From Lentisphaerota bacterium (GTDB taxonomy: Bacteria > Verrucomicrobiota > Kiritimatiellia > JAAZAB01), in assembly GCA_020201415.1 (NCBI GenBank), contig JAIVGW010000250.1, positions 1 to 8,268 of the forward strand: DNA of 8,268 nucleotides, read 5' to 3'. The first letter of the stretch is position 1. Each line of letters begins with the position of its first letter. A program made the position numbers and the translations under genes. This document shows positions 1 through 6,372 of the stretch, piece by piece. Below the pieces are notes generated by a model. That model was not told where the DNA came from, made no database searches, and was given only the letters and a program-made list of their open reading frames with translations.

Positions 1-1071
1 CTTGAAGGTGGTATCCGCATCGGCTTTTGGCATCCAGCGTTCATCCAATCCGTGCCCGTGCGGGTTGACGCGGCCTGAAAAATACAGCCGGTGATCATCG
101 CCAACCTCCACTACATTCGCAGCGGTATTGATCCACCCGCGCGTCCACGGCAGGCTTTCGCGGTCGATGAAAACCGGGCGGCCCGGCAGGTGCATCCAGC
201 GTCCACCCGGATCAGACTGATAGACCAGCCCGACATCCGATGTACCGTAAAGCCCGCGGCCGCTGCTGCCCTCGGAATTGGTGTAAGGCAATTCATGCCA
301 GAATTTCCAGACGAAACCGACCGTTGCACGACCCGCCGGCAGCATACCCATGCCATAATAATCGCAACTGTGAAACCCGCGCATCGCCGCGCATTGATCG
401 TCAAACTCATCAGGATAAAGCGCGCTGACATCATCGCTATAGGCACCGTTTTGAAACACAGCGGTGTGAATGCAGCGGCGCTTCATGCGCATCCAGCGCG
501 GACCGTATTTCATGGCCACCAGCCCCGACCGGCGGCCCGGATGATAAATACTGGTGATCACATCACCGGCTTTCCAGCGCGGCTCATCGCTGTCCAGCTC
601 CCAATTCCAGCCATCAGCCGAATGCGCGGTGAAATAGCCATCCTGTTTGACATGGTGACACATGCCATGTCCCTTGCGCTTGGTGCGGCCGGTGGCGCGA
701 TAACGGTGGCTGGCCGGACTGTCCGGATCAATAAAGACCGTGGCGCTATGCATGCCCAGATTGGTCAGATTGGCAACATGGCCCGGAACCCGTAAATCCG
801 GCTTATGCCAGTCGATGCCGTTATCCGATTCCGCGTAAGCCACGGTATCGCCATCCTGCACGCCTTCCACGGAGCGGGGCACGGCATAATACCACATCCG
901 CAGTTTACCGCCATCAGGCAGGACGCTGCCGTAAAGTGAAACGCCCTTGCCGTCCCCTTCACCGTCAGGACCAAGCAGCGGCTCGGGATGGACCTGCGGC
1001 CGACACTGGATGAAACGAAGTTTTCCATCAAATCCCCGCAAATTAGTGCGGGCCTCAAACATCAGTTCCAT
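1..1071 (-). CDS. Five-bladed beta-propeller protein, GH32/GH43-like, 3' end outside window
   Basis: The reading frame is open for 357 codons from an ATG at 1071 to the window edge, so the C-terminus is missing. The start is supported by an AGGGAG Shine-Dalgarno sequence at 1079-1084, about 7 nt upstream. The protein has the repeating pattern of glycosidase-type propellers: a strand with LRMWYYA (residues 57-63), then VAYAESDNGIDWHKP (77-91), a second turn with TAHSADGWNWE (148-158), a basic RWMRMKRRC stretch (192-200), YYGMGMLPAGRATVGFVWKF (239-258) and GLVYQSDPGGRWMHLP (281-296). Alternating display of a time- or order-related substrate sheet, 'D-G-x-x-W' turns and a YGM-containing blade recall uncharacterised GH32/GH43-like proteins common in Planctomycetota and Lentisphaerota. 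I cannot point to the catalytic acids with confidence, so hydrolase activity is inference. No signal peptide is visible. It is the last visible gene of the cluster, 49 nt after the amidohydrolase. A sialidase-like propeller is the main alternative. Confidence 0.72.
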   Translation of the reverse strand, partial: MELMFEARTNLRGFDGKLRFIQCRPQVHPEPLLGPDGEGDGKGVSLYGSVLPDGGKLRMWYYAVPRSVEGVQDGDTVAYAESDNGIDWHKPDLRVPGHVANLTNLGMHSATVFIDPDSPASHRYRATGRTKRKGHGMCHHVKQDGYFTAHSADGWNWELDSDEPRWKAGDVITSIYHPGRRSGLVAMKYGPRWMRMKRRCIHTAVFQNGAYSDDVSALYPDEFDDQCAAMRGFHSCDYYGMGMLPAGRATVGFVWKFWHELPYTNSEGSSGRGLYGTSDVGLVYQSDPGGRWMHLPGRPVFIDRESLPWTRGWINTAANVVEVGDDHRLYFSGRVNPHGHGLDERWMPKADADTTFK

Positions 1072-1078
1072 GGACCAT

Positions 1079-1084
1079 CTCCCT
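1079..1084 (-). promoter_or_regulatory. Ribosome binding site of the propeller gene
   Basis: AGGGAG on the minus strand lies about 7 nt before the ATG at 1071. A second ATG at 1078 overlaps this region but is out of frame and reaches a stop after seven codons, so the site selects the ATG at 1071. Confidence 0.65.
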
Positions 1085-1117
1085 GGTTGGTGAGCAAACG
1101 TTGCGATTACATCAACC
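1085..1117 (-). other. Possible intercistronic stem-loop
   Basis: On the minus strand GGTTGATG (1117-1110) can pair with CACCAACC (1092-1085), giving eight positions with one A-C mismatch. A smaller GCAA/TTGC stem with a CGT loop sits inside the loop. It lies between the amidohydrolase stop and the propeller gene's ribosome binding site, which it directly abuts. There is no T-run, so it does not read as an intrinsic terminator. It could affect mRNA stability or access to the binding site, or be chance. Confidence 0.3.
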
Positions 1118-1120
1118 TTA

Positions 1121-2188
1121 TCAAGTGTTTAACATATCAAATCCGGCGCGACGCAGCATGCGCCGGGCGTTGTTATAAAACACATTTTTGATGTCGGATG
1201 CGTTGAGCCTCACCGCCCGCGCGGCGCGGCCGAAGGCCGCCAGTTCCTCATACATGAAAAAAGTTAGTTTATCAGCTTCCGCACCCTGCACCTCCCGCAG
1301 GTGCGCGTCGGCCTTGACGTCGCCGTACAGCCCCCGGGGCACCAGGTTGATGTAAAACCCTTTTTCACAGATACGGCGCGTGCGCATGCGCAGGATCGGC
1401 AGATCGCTGCCAAACAGCACCCGGCGCGGGCCCACCGTTTCCAGCAAACGCTGAAAAGCCAGGGCATTGGTATTGGCCGAGATGTCAAAACACATGCGCC
1501 GCGTCTTGGCAAGGACTTTAAAGGCATCGCCGATGTCCTCCGGACAATAGGCGCGCCCCACATGCGCCACGATCAATTGCAATTGAGGGTAACGCTCTTC
1601 AATTTCCAGCATCTGGCCCAGATTGACCGGATCGCGTAACCGGTCATTACGCGGCACGTGCAGCATAACAATGCCGCGTCGCCGGTTCAGCACTTCCAGA
1701 TGGTGCGGCGGGAAGAAATCAAACACTCTGATTTCATTGGTCGGCAGATAGGCCGGCGCCATGGTCAGGTAACTCTTGATCCCCAGAAACCCGCCGGACT
1801 TGAGGCGGCGTTCCAGTTCGGCGGCGGACCAGCGCGGATCGGAAAAAAGCAAGGCGGGCAAATTGTGCCTGCGGGAGGACTGTGCGATGTAACTGTTGGC
1901 TGCATTGAAATGATCCGGTGTCAGCGAGGCAAAAATCAACGGCGTCACGCATTTGCCGGGAAACATCAAGCGATAGGTTTCAAGCAGGTGTTCCGCCGGA
2001 TTTTCCGCCGCCACCATGGCGGGCCAGGCCACCGTGCGCGACTTACCCGCGACGGGACGATCCTTGAAGCGCTTCAGCCAGACATGCGTATGGATATCCA
2101 CGAGCCGATCCGGAAGCCAGCCGGCGATATATTTCTCGTAAAAGCGACGATCCACATCCTTGACTTCAAATAAAGGTTTTTTTGCCAT
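1121..2188 (-). CDS. Amidohydrolase_2-family metal-dependent hydrolase
   Basis: This gene encodes 355 residues of a TIM-barrel metal hydrolase (amidohydrolase superfamily, Amidohydro_2 / PF04909 type, the group that includes ACMS decarboxylase, gamma-resorcylate decarboxylase and lactonases). Visible metal-site and catalytic positions are DIHTH (D31, H33, H35) at the end of strand 1, H177 in MLHVPR, H209 in IVAHVGR and D262 in LFGSDLP. K138 in GIKSY is on the expected strand but need not be a metal ligand in this group. The C-terminal NVFYNNARRML (335-345) is the usual closing helix where family members carry an 'N.ar.l' motif. I chose ATG 2188 because AAGGAG lies 6 nt upstream; the same frame stays open to a GTG at 2326, but that extension runs through a non-coding tandem repeat. 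There is no signal peptide. The reaction could be hydrolysis of a lactone or amide, or a non-oxidative decarboxylation; the substrate is unknown. Confidence 0.9.
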   Translation of the reverse strand: MAKKPLFEVKDVDRRFYEKYIAGWLPDRLVDIHTHVWLKRFKDRPVAGKSRTVAWPAMVAAENPAEHLLETYRLMFPGKCVTPLIFASLTPDHFNAANSYIAQSSRRHNLPALLFSDPRWSAAELERRLKSGGFLGIKSYLTMAPAYLPTNEIRVFDFFPPHHLEVLNRRRGIVMLHVPRNDRLRDPVNLGQMLEIEERYPQLQLIVAHVGRAYCPEDIGDAFKVLAKTRRMCFDISANTNALAFQRLLETVGPRRVLFGSDLPILRMRTRRICEKGFYINLVPRGLYGDVKADAHLREVQGAEADKLTFFMYEELAAFGRAARAVRLNASDIKNVFYNNARRMLRRAGFDMLNT

Positions 2189-2194
2189 ATGCGA

Positions 2195-2200
2195 CTCCTT
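2195..2200 (-). promoter_or_regulatory. Ribosome binding site that fixes the amidohydrolase start
   Basis: AAGGAG on the minus strand is 6 nt before the ATG at 2188. This strong match argues for the 355-residue protein and against the upstream in-frame GTG at 2326. Confidence 0.8.
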
Positions 2201-2251
2201 GCCCAACCGGGAAATGCTCTCTGTTGCGTCTGCGTTTCCGTCCTCCTTGGA

Positions 2252-2314
2252 GCCGGCCATGCCTTCGGCTTGGTAAAGCCACTGGCGCCGGCCATGCCTT
2301 CGGCTTGCTAAAGC
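2252..2314. repeat. Two-copy 28-nt direct repeat, period 35 nt
   Basis: The 28-nt unit occupies 2252-2279 and again 2287-2314. The copies differ at one position (TTGGTAAAGC in the first, TTGCTAAAGC in the second) and are separated by 7 nt. Each contains short dyad symmetry: AGCCG at 2251-2255 against CGGCT at 2266-2270, and GCCG at 2287-2290 against CGGC at 2301-2304. The 35-nt period is not a multiple of three, so in the open frame across it the two copies are read in different phases, which supports a non-coding nature. It could be a regulatory site, a REP-like element or a recent tandem duplication. Confidence 0.85.
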
Positions 2315-2330
2315 TGCCCGCACCACGGAA

Positions 2331-2340
2331 AGACCGGTCT
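2331..2340. other. Perfect 10-nt palindrome AGACCGGTCT
   Basis: AGACCGGTCT reads the same on both strands and lies 28 nt after the URO-D-like stop codon. With no loop it is unlikely to act as an RNA hairpin. A dimeric regulator's half-site pair is possible, but a palindrome of this size also arises by chance, and no second copy was seen in the window. Confidence 0.25.
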
Positions 2341-2367
2341 ACAAGCCTATTCTCGTCATTTTATCCC

Positions 2368-3552
2368 TCACCGCCCATGTTGTCGATAATACTGTAATCC
2401 CTCCACAAACGCCTGCAAATTTTCCCAAGGTACGCCGGGCGCGATCGAACTGCTGGCGCCCAGAAACAGCCCGGTTTCCGGGCCATTCTCAACCAGCCAC
2501 CGCAGCTCCTTCCGCACATCATCCGGTGTGCCGAGCGGCAGAGTGCGTGTAACGGAGACACCGGCCTGGATCAGCAAAGAGCGACCGTCACGGGTTTGCA
2601 TTTTGCAGATGCGTTCATAGTCCATGCCATCCTCGTACTGAAATCCCTGGAACCCGTCCAGGCCCGCCTCCAGCAGGCGCGGCACCATCTGCATCAGGTT
2701 GCCGTCGCAGTGCCAGATCAATTTAACCGGGCTGTCCACCAGGGGCGCAATGGCACGCGTAAAATTTGGAAACCATAGCTTGTCCAACGACTTGATATCC
2801 ACCAGCGTCCCGCGCGAATCGGCCATGTCATGATCGAGCCGGATCAGCGGCGGCAGGTTGTGCTCCGCGCAGGCGCGGACCACGGCCCGATTATTCCAGA
2901 CCGCCAGATCCCCCTCCAGTGAAAATTCCTTTTCCATGACTTCCGGATACAGGGCATAGGCCATGAAATAATTTTCATAGCCGTAGCGCCCGTATTTCAG
3001 GGTGGGGAATTTCGCGCAGGCAAACGGCACCTTCAAGATATCCGGTCCGAACTCATCCTGACGGGCGCGCTCCTTGCCCGCCAGTTCCCTGACGCGATGG
3101 CAGATATAGGTTTCCGGATCGGATTCGATGTCCCGCAGCCGGGTCTGCAAGGCCGGAAGCACAATATGTTCCAGATGGGCGACGACCGCCTCCGGAGAAT
3201 CAATCAACATACCGTCGGCTTCAATGCGCTCCAGGCCGGTGGTGGCGCCGCGCGGCTTGTCGTCGCCATAGCCCGAGGCGCCCATGGTCAGGGGATTGAG
3301 CGCCAGGTACTGGTCAATCATGCAGACACCGATCCGGCGTTCCATTTCCATGTAGACTTGATCCGGGTTGGCCGCATAGGCCTGCGGAGGCACCCCGGCC
3401 AGGCGGTCAATCATGCGGTGCTCCATGACATGCACGAGCGGTCCCGATGGAATCCCGTCGGACGGCTCGCCCATGATGGTGGCCCAGGCCAGGCGCGCGG
3501 ACGCGCCTAAAGTGTCCGGGCAGGAGCTTTTGGGAAGGGGTTTGGTGGACAT
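2368..3552 (-). CDS. URO-D superfamily protein (methyltransferase-like, not haem biosynthesis)
   Basis: The 394-residue product has the C-terminal half of the uroporphyrinogen decarboxylase / corrinoid methyltransferase (MtaA, CmuA) fold. RLDHDMADSRGTLVDI (238-253) matches the family's 'dDmg...g..isp' loop, followed by FPNFTRAIAPLV (261-272), then KLIWHCDGN (277-285) at the expected strand end, GLDGFQGFQ (297-305), GVSVTRTLPLGTPDDVRKEL (331-350) and a closing PGVPWENLQAF (372-382). In methyltransferases of this superfamily the 'H-x-C-G' motif binds zinc; here it reads H281-C282-D283-G284, so Asp stands where Cys is expected, and SSS (367-369) stands where a later Cys often lies. True haem-pathway HemE would show its N-terminal arginine-rich substrate motif, which I do not see. 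I start at ATG 3552; a TTG at 3591 overlapping the upstream stop would add 13 residues. The role is unknown; methyl transfer or an unrelated lyase/decarboxylase reaction are both open. Confidence 0.85.
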   Translation of the reverse strand: MSTKPLPKSSCPDTLGASARLAWATIMGEPSDGIPSGPLVHVMEHRMIDRLAGVPPQAYAANPDQVYMEMERRIGVCMIDQYLALNPLTMGASGYGDDKPRGATTGLERIEADGMLIDSPEAVVAHLEHIVLPALQTRLRDIESDPETYICHRVRELAGKERARQDEFGPDILKVPFACAKFPTLKYGRYGYENYFMAYALYPEVMEKEFSLEGDLAVWNNRAVVRACAEHNLPPLIRLDHDMADSRGTLVDIKSLDKLWFPNFTRAIAPLVDSPVKLIWHCDGNLMQMVPRLLEAGLDGFQGFQYEDGMDYERICKMQTRDGRSLLIQAGVSVTRTLPLGTPDDVRKELRWLVENGPETGLFLGASSSIAPGVPWENLQAFVEGLQYYRQHGR

Positions 3553-3587
3553 ATTATTGTTTCTCAATATAATGAAACGCGATACGA

Positions 3588-5090
3588 TCAATTCCCCGTC
3601 CGCCCCACAAATACACCCGGCAAGGAACCCGTAGGCTGCCCGCGCTCGATCGTCAACACCCCGTTTACGAGCACATAATCAAATCCCACGGGATAATGCA
3701 TGGGATCATCAAATGTGGCCCGGTCCAACACCGTGGCCGGATCAAACACGGCCAAATCCGCCCAGGCGCCCTCACGCAACACTCCGCGGTCAGTCAGTCC
3801 CAGCCGCCGGGCCGGCAGCCCGGTCATGCGGCGCACCGCCTCCTCTACCGGAAACAGGTTCAAGTCACGGGCATAATGACCCAGCACCCGCGAAAATGTG
3901 CCGAACATGCGCGGATGCGGCCGGGTTTCATGCGCGCTGGGCGCCCAGGCATCGGACCCGATGGCTGTCCGCGGGTGCCGCATAATAATTTTAACATCTT
4001 CCTCGCACATACCGTGCAGCACGCAATAGACATCCGTCTGCCCCGGAAACCGCGCCACGATCTCCAGCACCGTCTCCGCCAAATCCGCCGGCACATTACG
4101 CCGTCCGGCAGCCCGGGCCAGGTCCGCCAATGACTTGCCATTCAGGGATGCGTCCGGCGCCCCGGTAATCACCACCCGCTCGCCATCGCTGTCGTAAACA
4201 TCCGCGATATGTTCCACCAGATCATTTTTTAAACGGGCCCGTTGCGCACTATCCGCCAGGCGCGCGCGCATGTCATCCGGCCCGCCCTCCTGGCCCCAGG
4301 CGGGAAAAAGCAATAGAATCCGGCCGCAGGAAGCCGTGTAGGGATACTGATCATGCGTAACATCCAGTCCGCCAGCGGCAAATTCATCCATCAACTGCAG
4401 TAACTCACGGCTGCGCCCCCAGTTCTTGCGGCCGCGCACCTTGAGATGCGAGACATGCGCCGGCAGACCGGCGGCACGGCCAATTTCAGCCGTCTCCCGC
4501 ACGGAATTCATCAGGCCATCGCCTTCGTCCCGCATATGACTGGCATAATAACCGCCAAACTCCGCCGCGGACCGGGCCAAAGCCACCACCTCAGCCGTCT
4601 CGGTGTAATTGCCCGGCACATAGGTCAAACCGGTGGACAAGCCAACGGCACCGGCGGAAAGGGCCTGGCGGACCAACTCCGACATCCGTTCCAGTTCCGC
4701 AGCAGTCGGCTTGCGGTTCACATTACCCATGACCGCGACACGGACAGTGTTATGCCCGATCAACATTGCAATATTAGGGCCGCAGCCACCAGCGCATGCC
4801 GCGGCCGTGGCTTGAATATCTTCAGGTGAAAACCCGCAGTTGCCGCCTACTACCAGGGTAACCCCGGTCTGCAGGTAGTTCTCGTTAACCGCCGGCAGAC
4901 AATGTGTATGCAAATCGATAAAGCCGGGGCAAAGCACGTGACCGCCGGCATCAATCGTCCGCTGCGCATTGCCAGGCACCGTGCGATCCAAGGCCGCAAT
5001 CCGCCCTTGGCGGACTCCGATTTCGCCGGGAGTCCCGGCAGTACCGTCTCCGCTCACCAGCTGGGCATTAACTATTTTCAAATCATACAT
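3588..5090 (-). CDS. N-acyl-D-amino-acid deacylase-like amidohydrolase
   Basis: This full-length 500-residue protein matches the D-aminoacylase branch of the amidohydrolase superfamily, zinc enzymes that hydrolyse N-acyl-D-amino acids or related N-acyl compounds. The N-terminal beta-sandwich strand MYDLKIVNAQLVSGDG leads to PGFIDLHTH (55-63; H61 and H63), then GGNCGFSP (82-89) with C85, the cysteine that binds zinc in characterised family members. Further ligand positions are H215 in AHVSHLK, H246 in THDQYPY and D380 in IGSDAW. SHMRDEG (184-190) and GLSTGLTYVPG (150-160) are also family motifs, and ADLAVFDP (444-451) closes the sandwich. The known ligand set is complete, so activity is likely, but the true acyl substrate is not shown; D-glutamate-, D-aspartate- and amino-sugar-type substrates are all possible. 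ATG 5090 has a GGGATGG ribosome binding site at 5097-5103, and the gene begins 17 nt after the preceding one ends. Its TGA at 3588-3590 overlaps a TTG in frame with the next gene. Confidence 0.92.
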   Translation of the reverse strand: MYDLKIVNAQLVSGDGTAGTPGEIGVRQGRIAALDRTVPGNAQRTIDAGGHVLCPGFIDLHTHCLPAVNENYLQTGVTLVVGGNCGFSPEDIQATAAACAGGCGPNIAMLIGHNTVRVAVMGNVNRKPTAAELERMSELVRQALSAGAVGLSTGLTYVPGNYTETAEVVALARSAAEFGGYYASHMRDEGDGLMNSVRETAEIGRAAGLPAHVSHLKVRGRKNWGRSRELLQLMDEFAAGGLDVTHDQYPYTASCGRILLLFPAWGQEGGPDDMRARLADSAQRARLKNDLVEHIADVYDSDGERVVITGAPDASLNGKSLADLARAAGRRNVPADLAETVLEIVARFPGQTDVYCVLHGMCEEDVKIIMRHPRTAIGSDAWAPSAHETRPHPRMFGTFSRVLGHYARDLNLFPVEEAVRRMTGLPARRLGLTDRGVLREGAWADLAVFDPATVLDRATFDDPMHYPVGFDYVLVNGVLTIERGQPTGSLPGVFVGRTGN

Positions 5091-5107
5091 TGTTTACCAT
5101 CCCAGCG

Positions 5108-6358
5108 TTACCGCGGACTCAGTTTCCGCTGTTTTTTATAGATATCCGCCGGAATCTTCACCGGACCGGCGGCCATGCTGGCCCGCGGCTGCCCCGGTCC
5201 GACCAGCTTCGGGTCACAACACCAATGATCATCGCGGTAGGCGTCGCGCACTTTCTTGTTTCGCAGGTTCGGAATGTCAACGGCCTGGTTGCCGCTCATG
5301 ATGGAGCGGAATCCCAGCAGGCCCGGCAGCGTCATATCCAGCGCCTGGTAAACATCAATCGCGAAGAGCTTATCGGCCCGACCCAGGATCTTTTGCAGAA
5401 AGACATGCATGGTATAGAAATCCGACCCGCCATGACCGCCGATTTTGCGCGACAGATCGGTCACCATGGGAAAGGTCGGCATATAGGACATGTTACGCTC
5501 CCACTTGCCGTTGTTTTCGCGGAATATGTGCACGCGGTTGGTCAGTTCGTTCCAACGATCGGTTTCCATCATGCCGTTGGAGCCGTACACGGCATACCAA
5601 ATCGCCTCCGGATGGCGCTTGTAATTGCACCACGGCAGTACTTTCATGGTCGCGCCATTGCTCATCTGGCACAGGATGACCGAGCCGTCCGCGCTGCGCC
5701 CACCGCACCGGCGCTTGTTGATGTTCAGCGATTCATAGGCCGTAACCCGCGTCGGACGCAGGCCGGTGATGGTAAGCACCGGACCGACCGCGTGGGTGCA
5801 GTAGAAGGTCGCCGGTACCCAGTTACGCCAGTGGTTGGGCATCCCGCCGGTGATCCGGGGCCAGATGCTCTCGCAATCATGCACGTACTCGCCTTCGGCG
5901 TGCAGGCATTCACCGATATCGCCCCGGCGATAAAGCTTGCGCATTTCCAGTGTGCCGCGAAAATAGCAGTAATTTTCCGCGAAGGTATAAACCTTCTTGC
6001 TTTTTTCGACGGCTTCCACCAGTTGCACAGCCTCGGCCATGGTCTGACAGGCCACCACTTCGCTGACCACATGCCGTCCTGAATTCAAAGCCTGCACGGC
6101 GCAGGGGGCATGTTCCGTGGCGAAATTGGCCAGTACCACGGCGTCCATGTCATGCTGCATGAATTTTTCATAATTGCTGTAGAACACCGCCTTGCCGCCG
6201 ACCTCCTGCACCGCGCGCTTGCATTTGGCCGTCCCGGTTTTGGAATAGTCACAAACAGCCGCCAGCTCGGCATCGGGATGCTGCGCCATCACCCGCGCCA
6301 TCGTGATGCCCCGGCCCGCCCCAAACACACCCACCTTGATTTTACGCGAACGCTTCAC
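5108..6358 (-). CDS. Gfo/Idh/MocA-fold protein, GH109-like (second paralogue)
   Basis: This 416-residue protein has an N-terminal Rossmann domain (KVGVFGAGRG, 8-17; D37 after the second strand) and a C-terminal alpha/beta domain. Ordinary family dehydrogenases carry an E-K-P motif with a catalytic lysine; here the site reads SEVVAC (99-104), with no lysine. Further motifs resemble GH109 alpha-N-acetylgalactosaminidases, which hydrolyse glycosides by a redox mechanism with bound NAD: AENYCYF (127-133), GEYVHD (156-161), FYCTHAVGP (185-193) with Tyr and His three residues apart, GHGGSDF (308-314) and DVYQALDM (335-342). Glycosidase activity is inferred from these motifs. There is no signal peptide, unlike many secreted GH109 proteins. 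The only start is GTG 6358, with GAAAGG 8 nt upstream that overlaps the stop of the preceding paralogue; the gap is 12 nt, so the two are probably translated together. An oxidoreductase of unknown substrate is the alternative. Confidence 0.9.
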   Translation of the reverse strand: MKRSRKIKVGVFGAGRGITMARVMAQHPDAELAAVCDYSKTGTAKCKRAVQEVGGKAVFYSNYEKFMQHDMDAVVLANFATEHAPCAVQALNSGRHVVSEVVACQTMAEAVQLVEAVEKSKKVYTFAENYCYFRGTLEMRKLYRRGDIGECLHAEGEYVHDCESIWPRITGGMPNHWRNWVPATFYCTHAVGPVLTITGLRPTRVTAYESLNINKRRCGGRSADGSVILCQMSNGATMKVLPWCNYKRHPEAIWYAVYGSNGMMETDRWNELTNRVHIFRENNGKWERNMSYMPTFPMVTDLSRKIGGHGGSDFYTMHVFLQKILGRADKLFAIDVYQALDMTLPGLLGFRSIMSGNQAVDIPNLRNKKVRDAYRDDHWCCDPKLVGPGQPRASMAAGPVKIPADIYKKQRKLSPR

Positions 6359-6366
6359 GATGGATG

Positions 6367-6372
6367 CCTTTC
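6367..6372 (-). promoter_or_regulatory. Ribosome binding site embedded in the upstream stop
   Basis: GAAAGG on the minus strand lies 8 nt before the GTG at 6358, and its first bases are part of the TGA of the upstream paralogue (6371-6373). It supports the GTG start and suggests translational coupling of the two genes. Confidence 0.6.

Larger units (their letters stand above)
2189..2367. other. Intergenic region between URO-D-like gene and amidohydrolase
   Basis: This 179-nt gap is by far the longest between genes here. It contains the palindrome at 2331-2340, the tandem repeat at 2252-2314, and the amidohydrolase ribosome binding site at 2195-2200. A perfect AAGGAGG at 2242-2248 (minus strand) has no start codon at a usable distance. 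I found no convincing -35/-10 pair and no stem followed by a T-run. A separate promoter or an mRNA processing point for the last two genes is possible but not shown. Confidence 0.6.

Noticed and set aside
91..795. A 234-codon plus-strand open frame over the propeller gene
   Set aside because: The minus-strand frame is open across the whole region and has a coherent propeller pattern; the plus frame has none.
2242..2248. Perfect AAGGAGG Shine-Dalgarno match on the minus strand
   Set aside because: No ATG, GTG or TTG lies at a usable distance downstream, so there is no small gene to assign to it.
2189..2326. Extended N-terminus of the amidohydrolase from GTG 2326
   Set aside because: It crosses the 35-nt-period repeat in different phases, has no family similarity, and AAGGAG marks the ATG at 2188.
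2368..3552. Haem-pathway uroporphyrinogen decarboxylase (hemE)
   Set aside because: The protein lacks the recognisable HemE N-terminal substrate motif, sits among catabolic genes with no haem-pathway neighbour, and fits the divergent methyltransferase-like group better.
3568..3591. Possible promoter: TTGATC and TATATT on the minus strand before the URO-D-like gene
   Set aside because: The spacer is about 14 nt, too short for a sigma-70 promoter, and the -10-like box would sit nearly on the start codon.
5090..6082. A 330-codon plus-strand open frame over the second GH109-like gene
   Set aside because: It is antisense to the conserved gene, with low-complexity-like composition and no motif.
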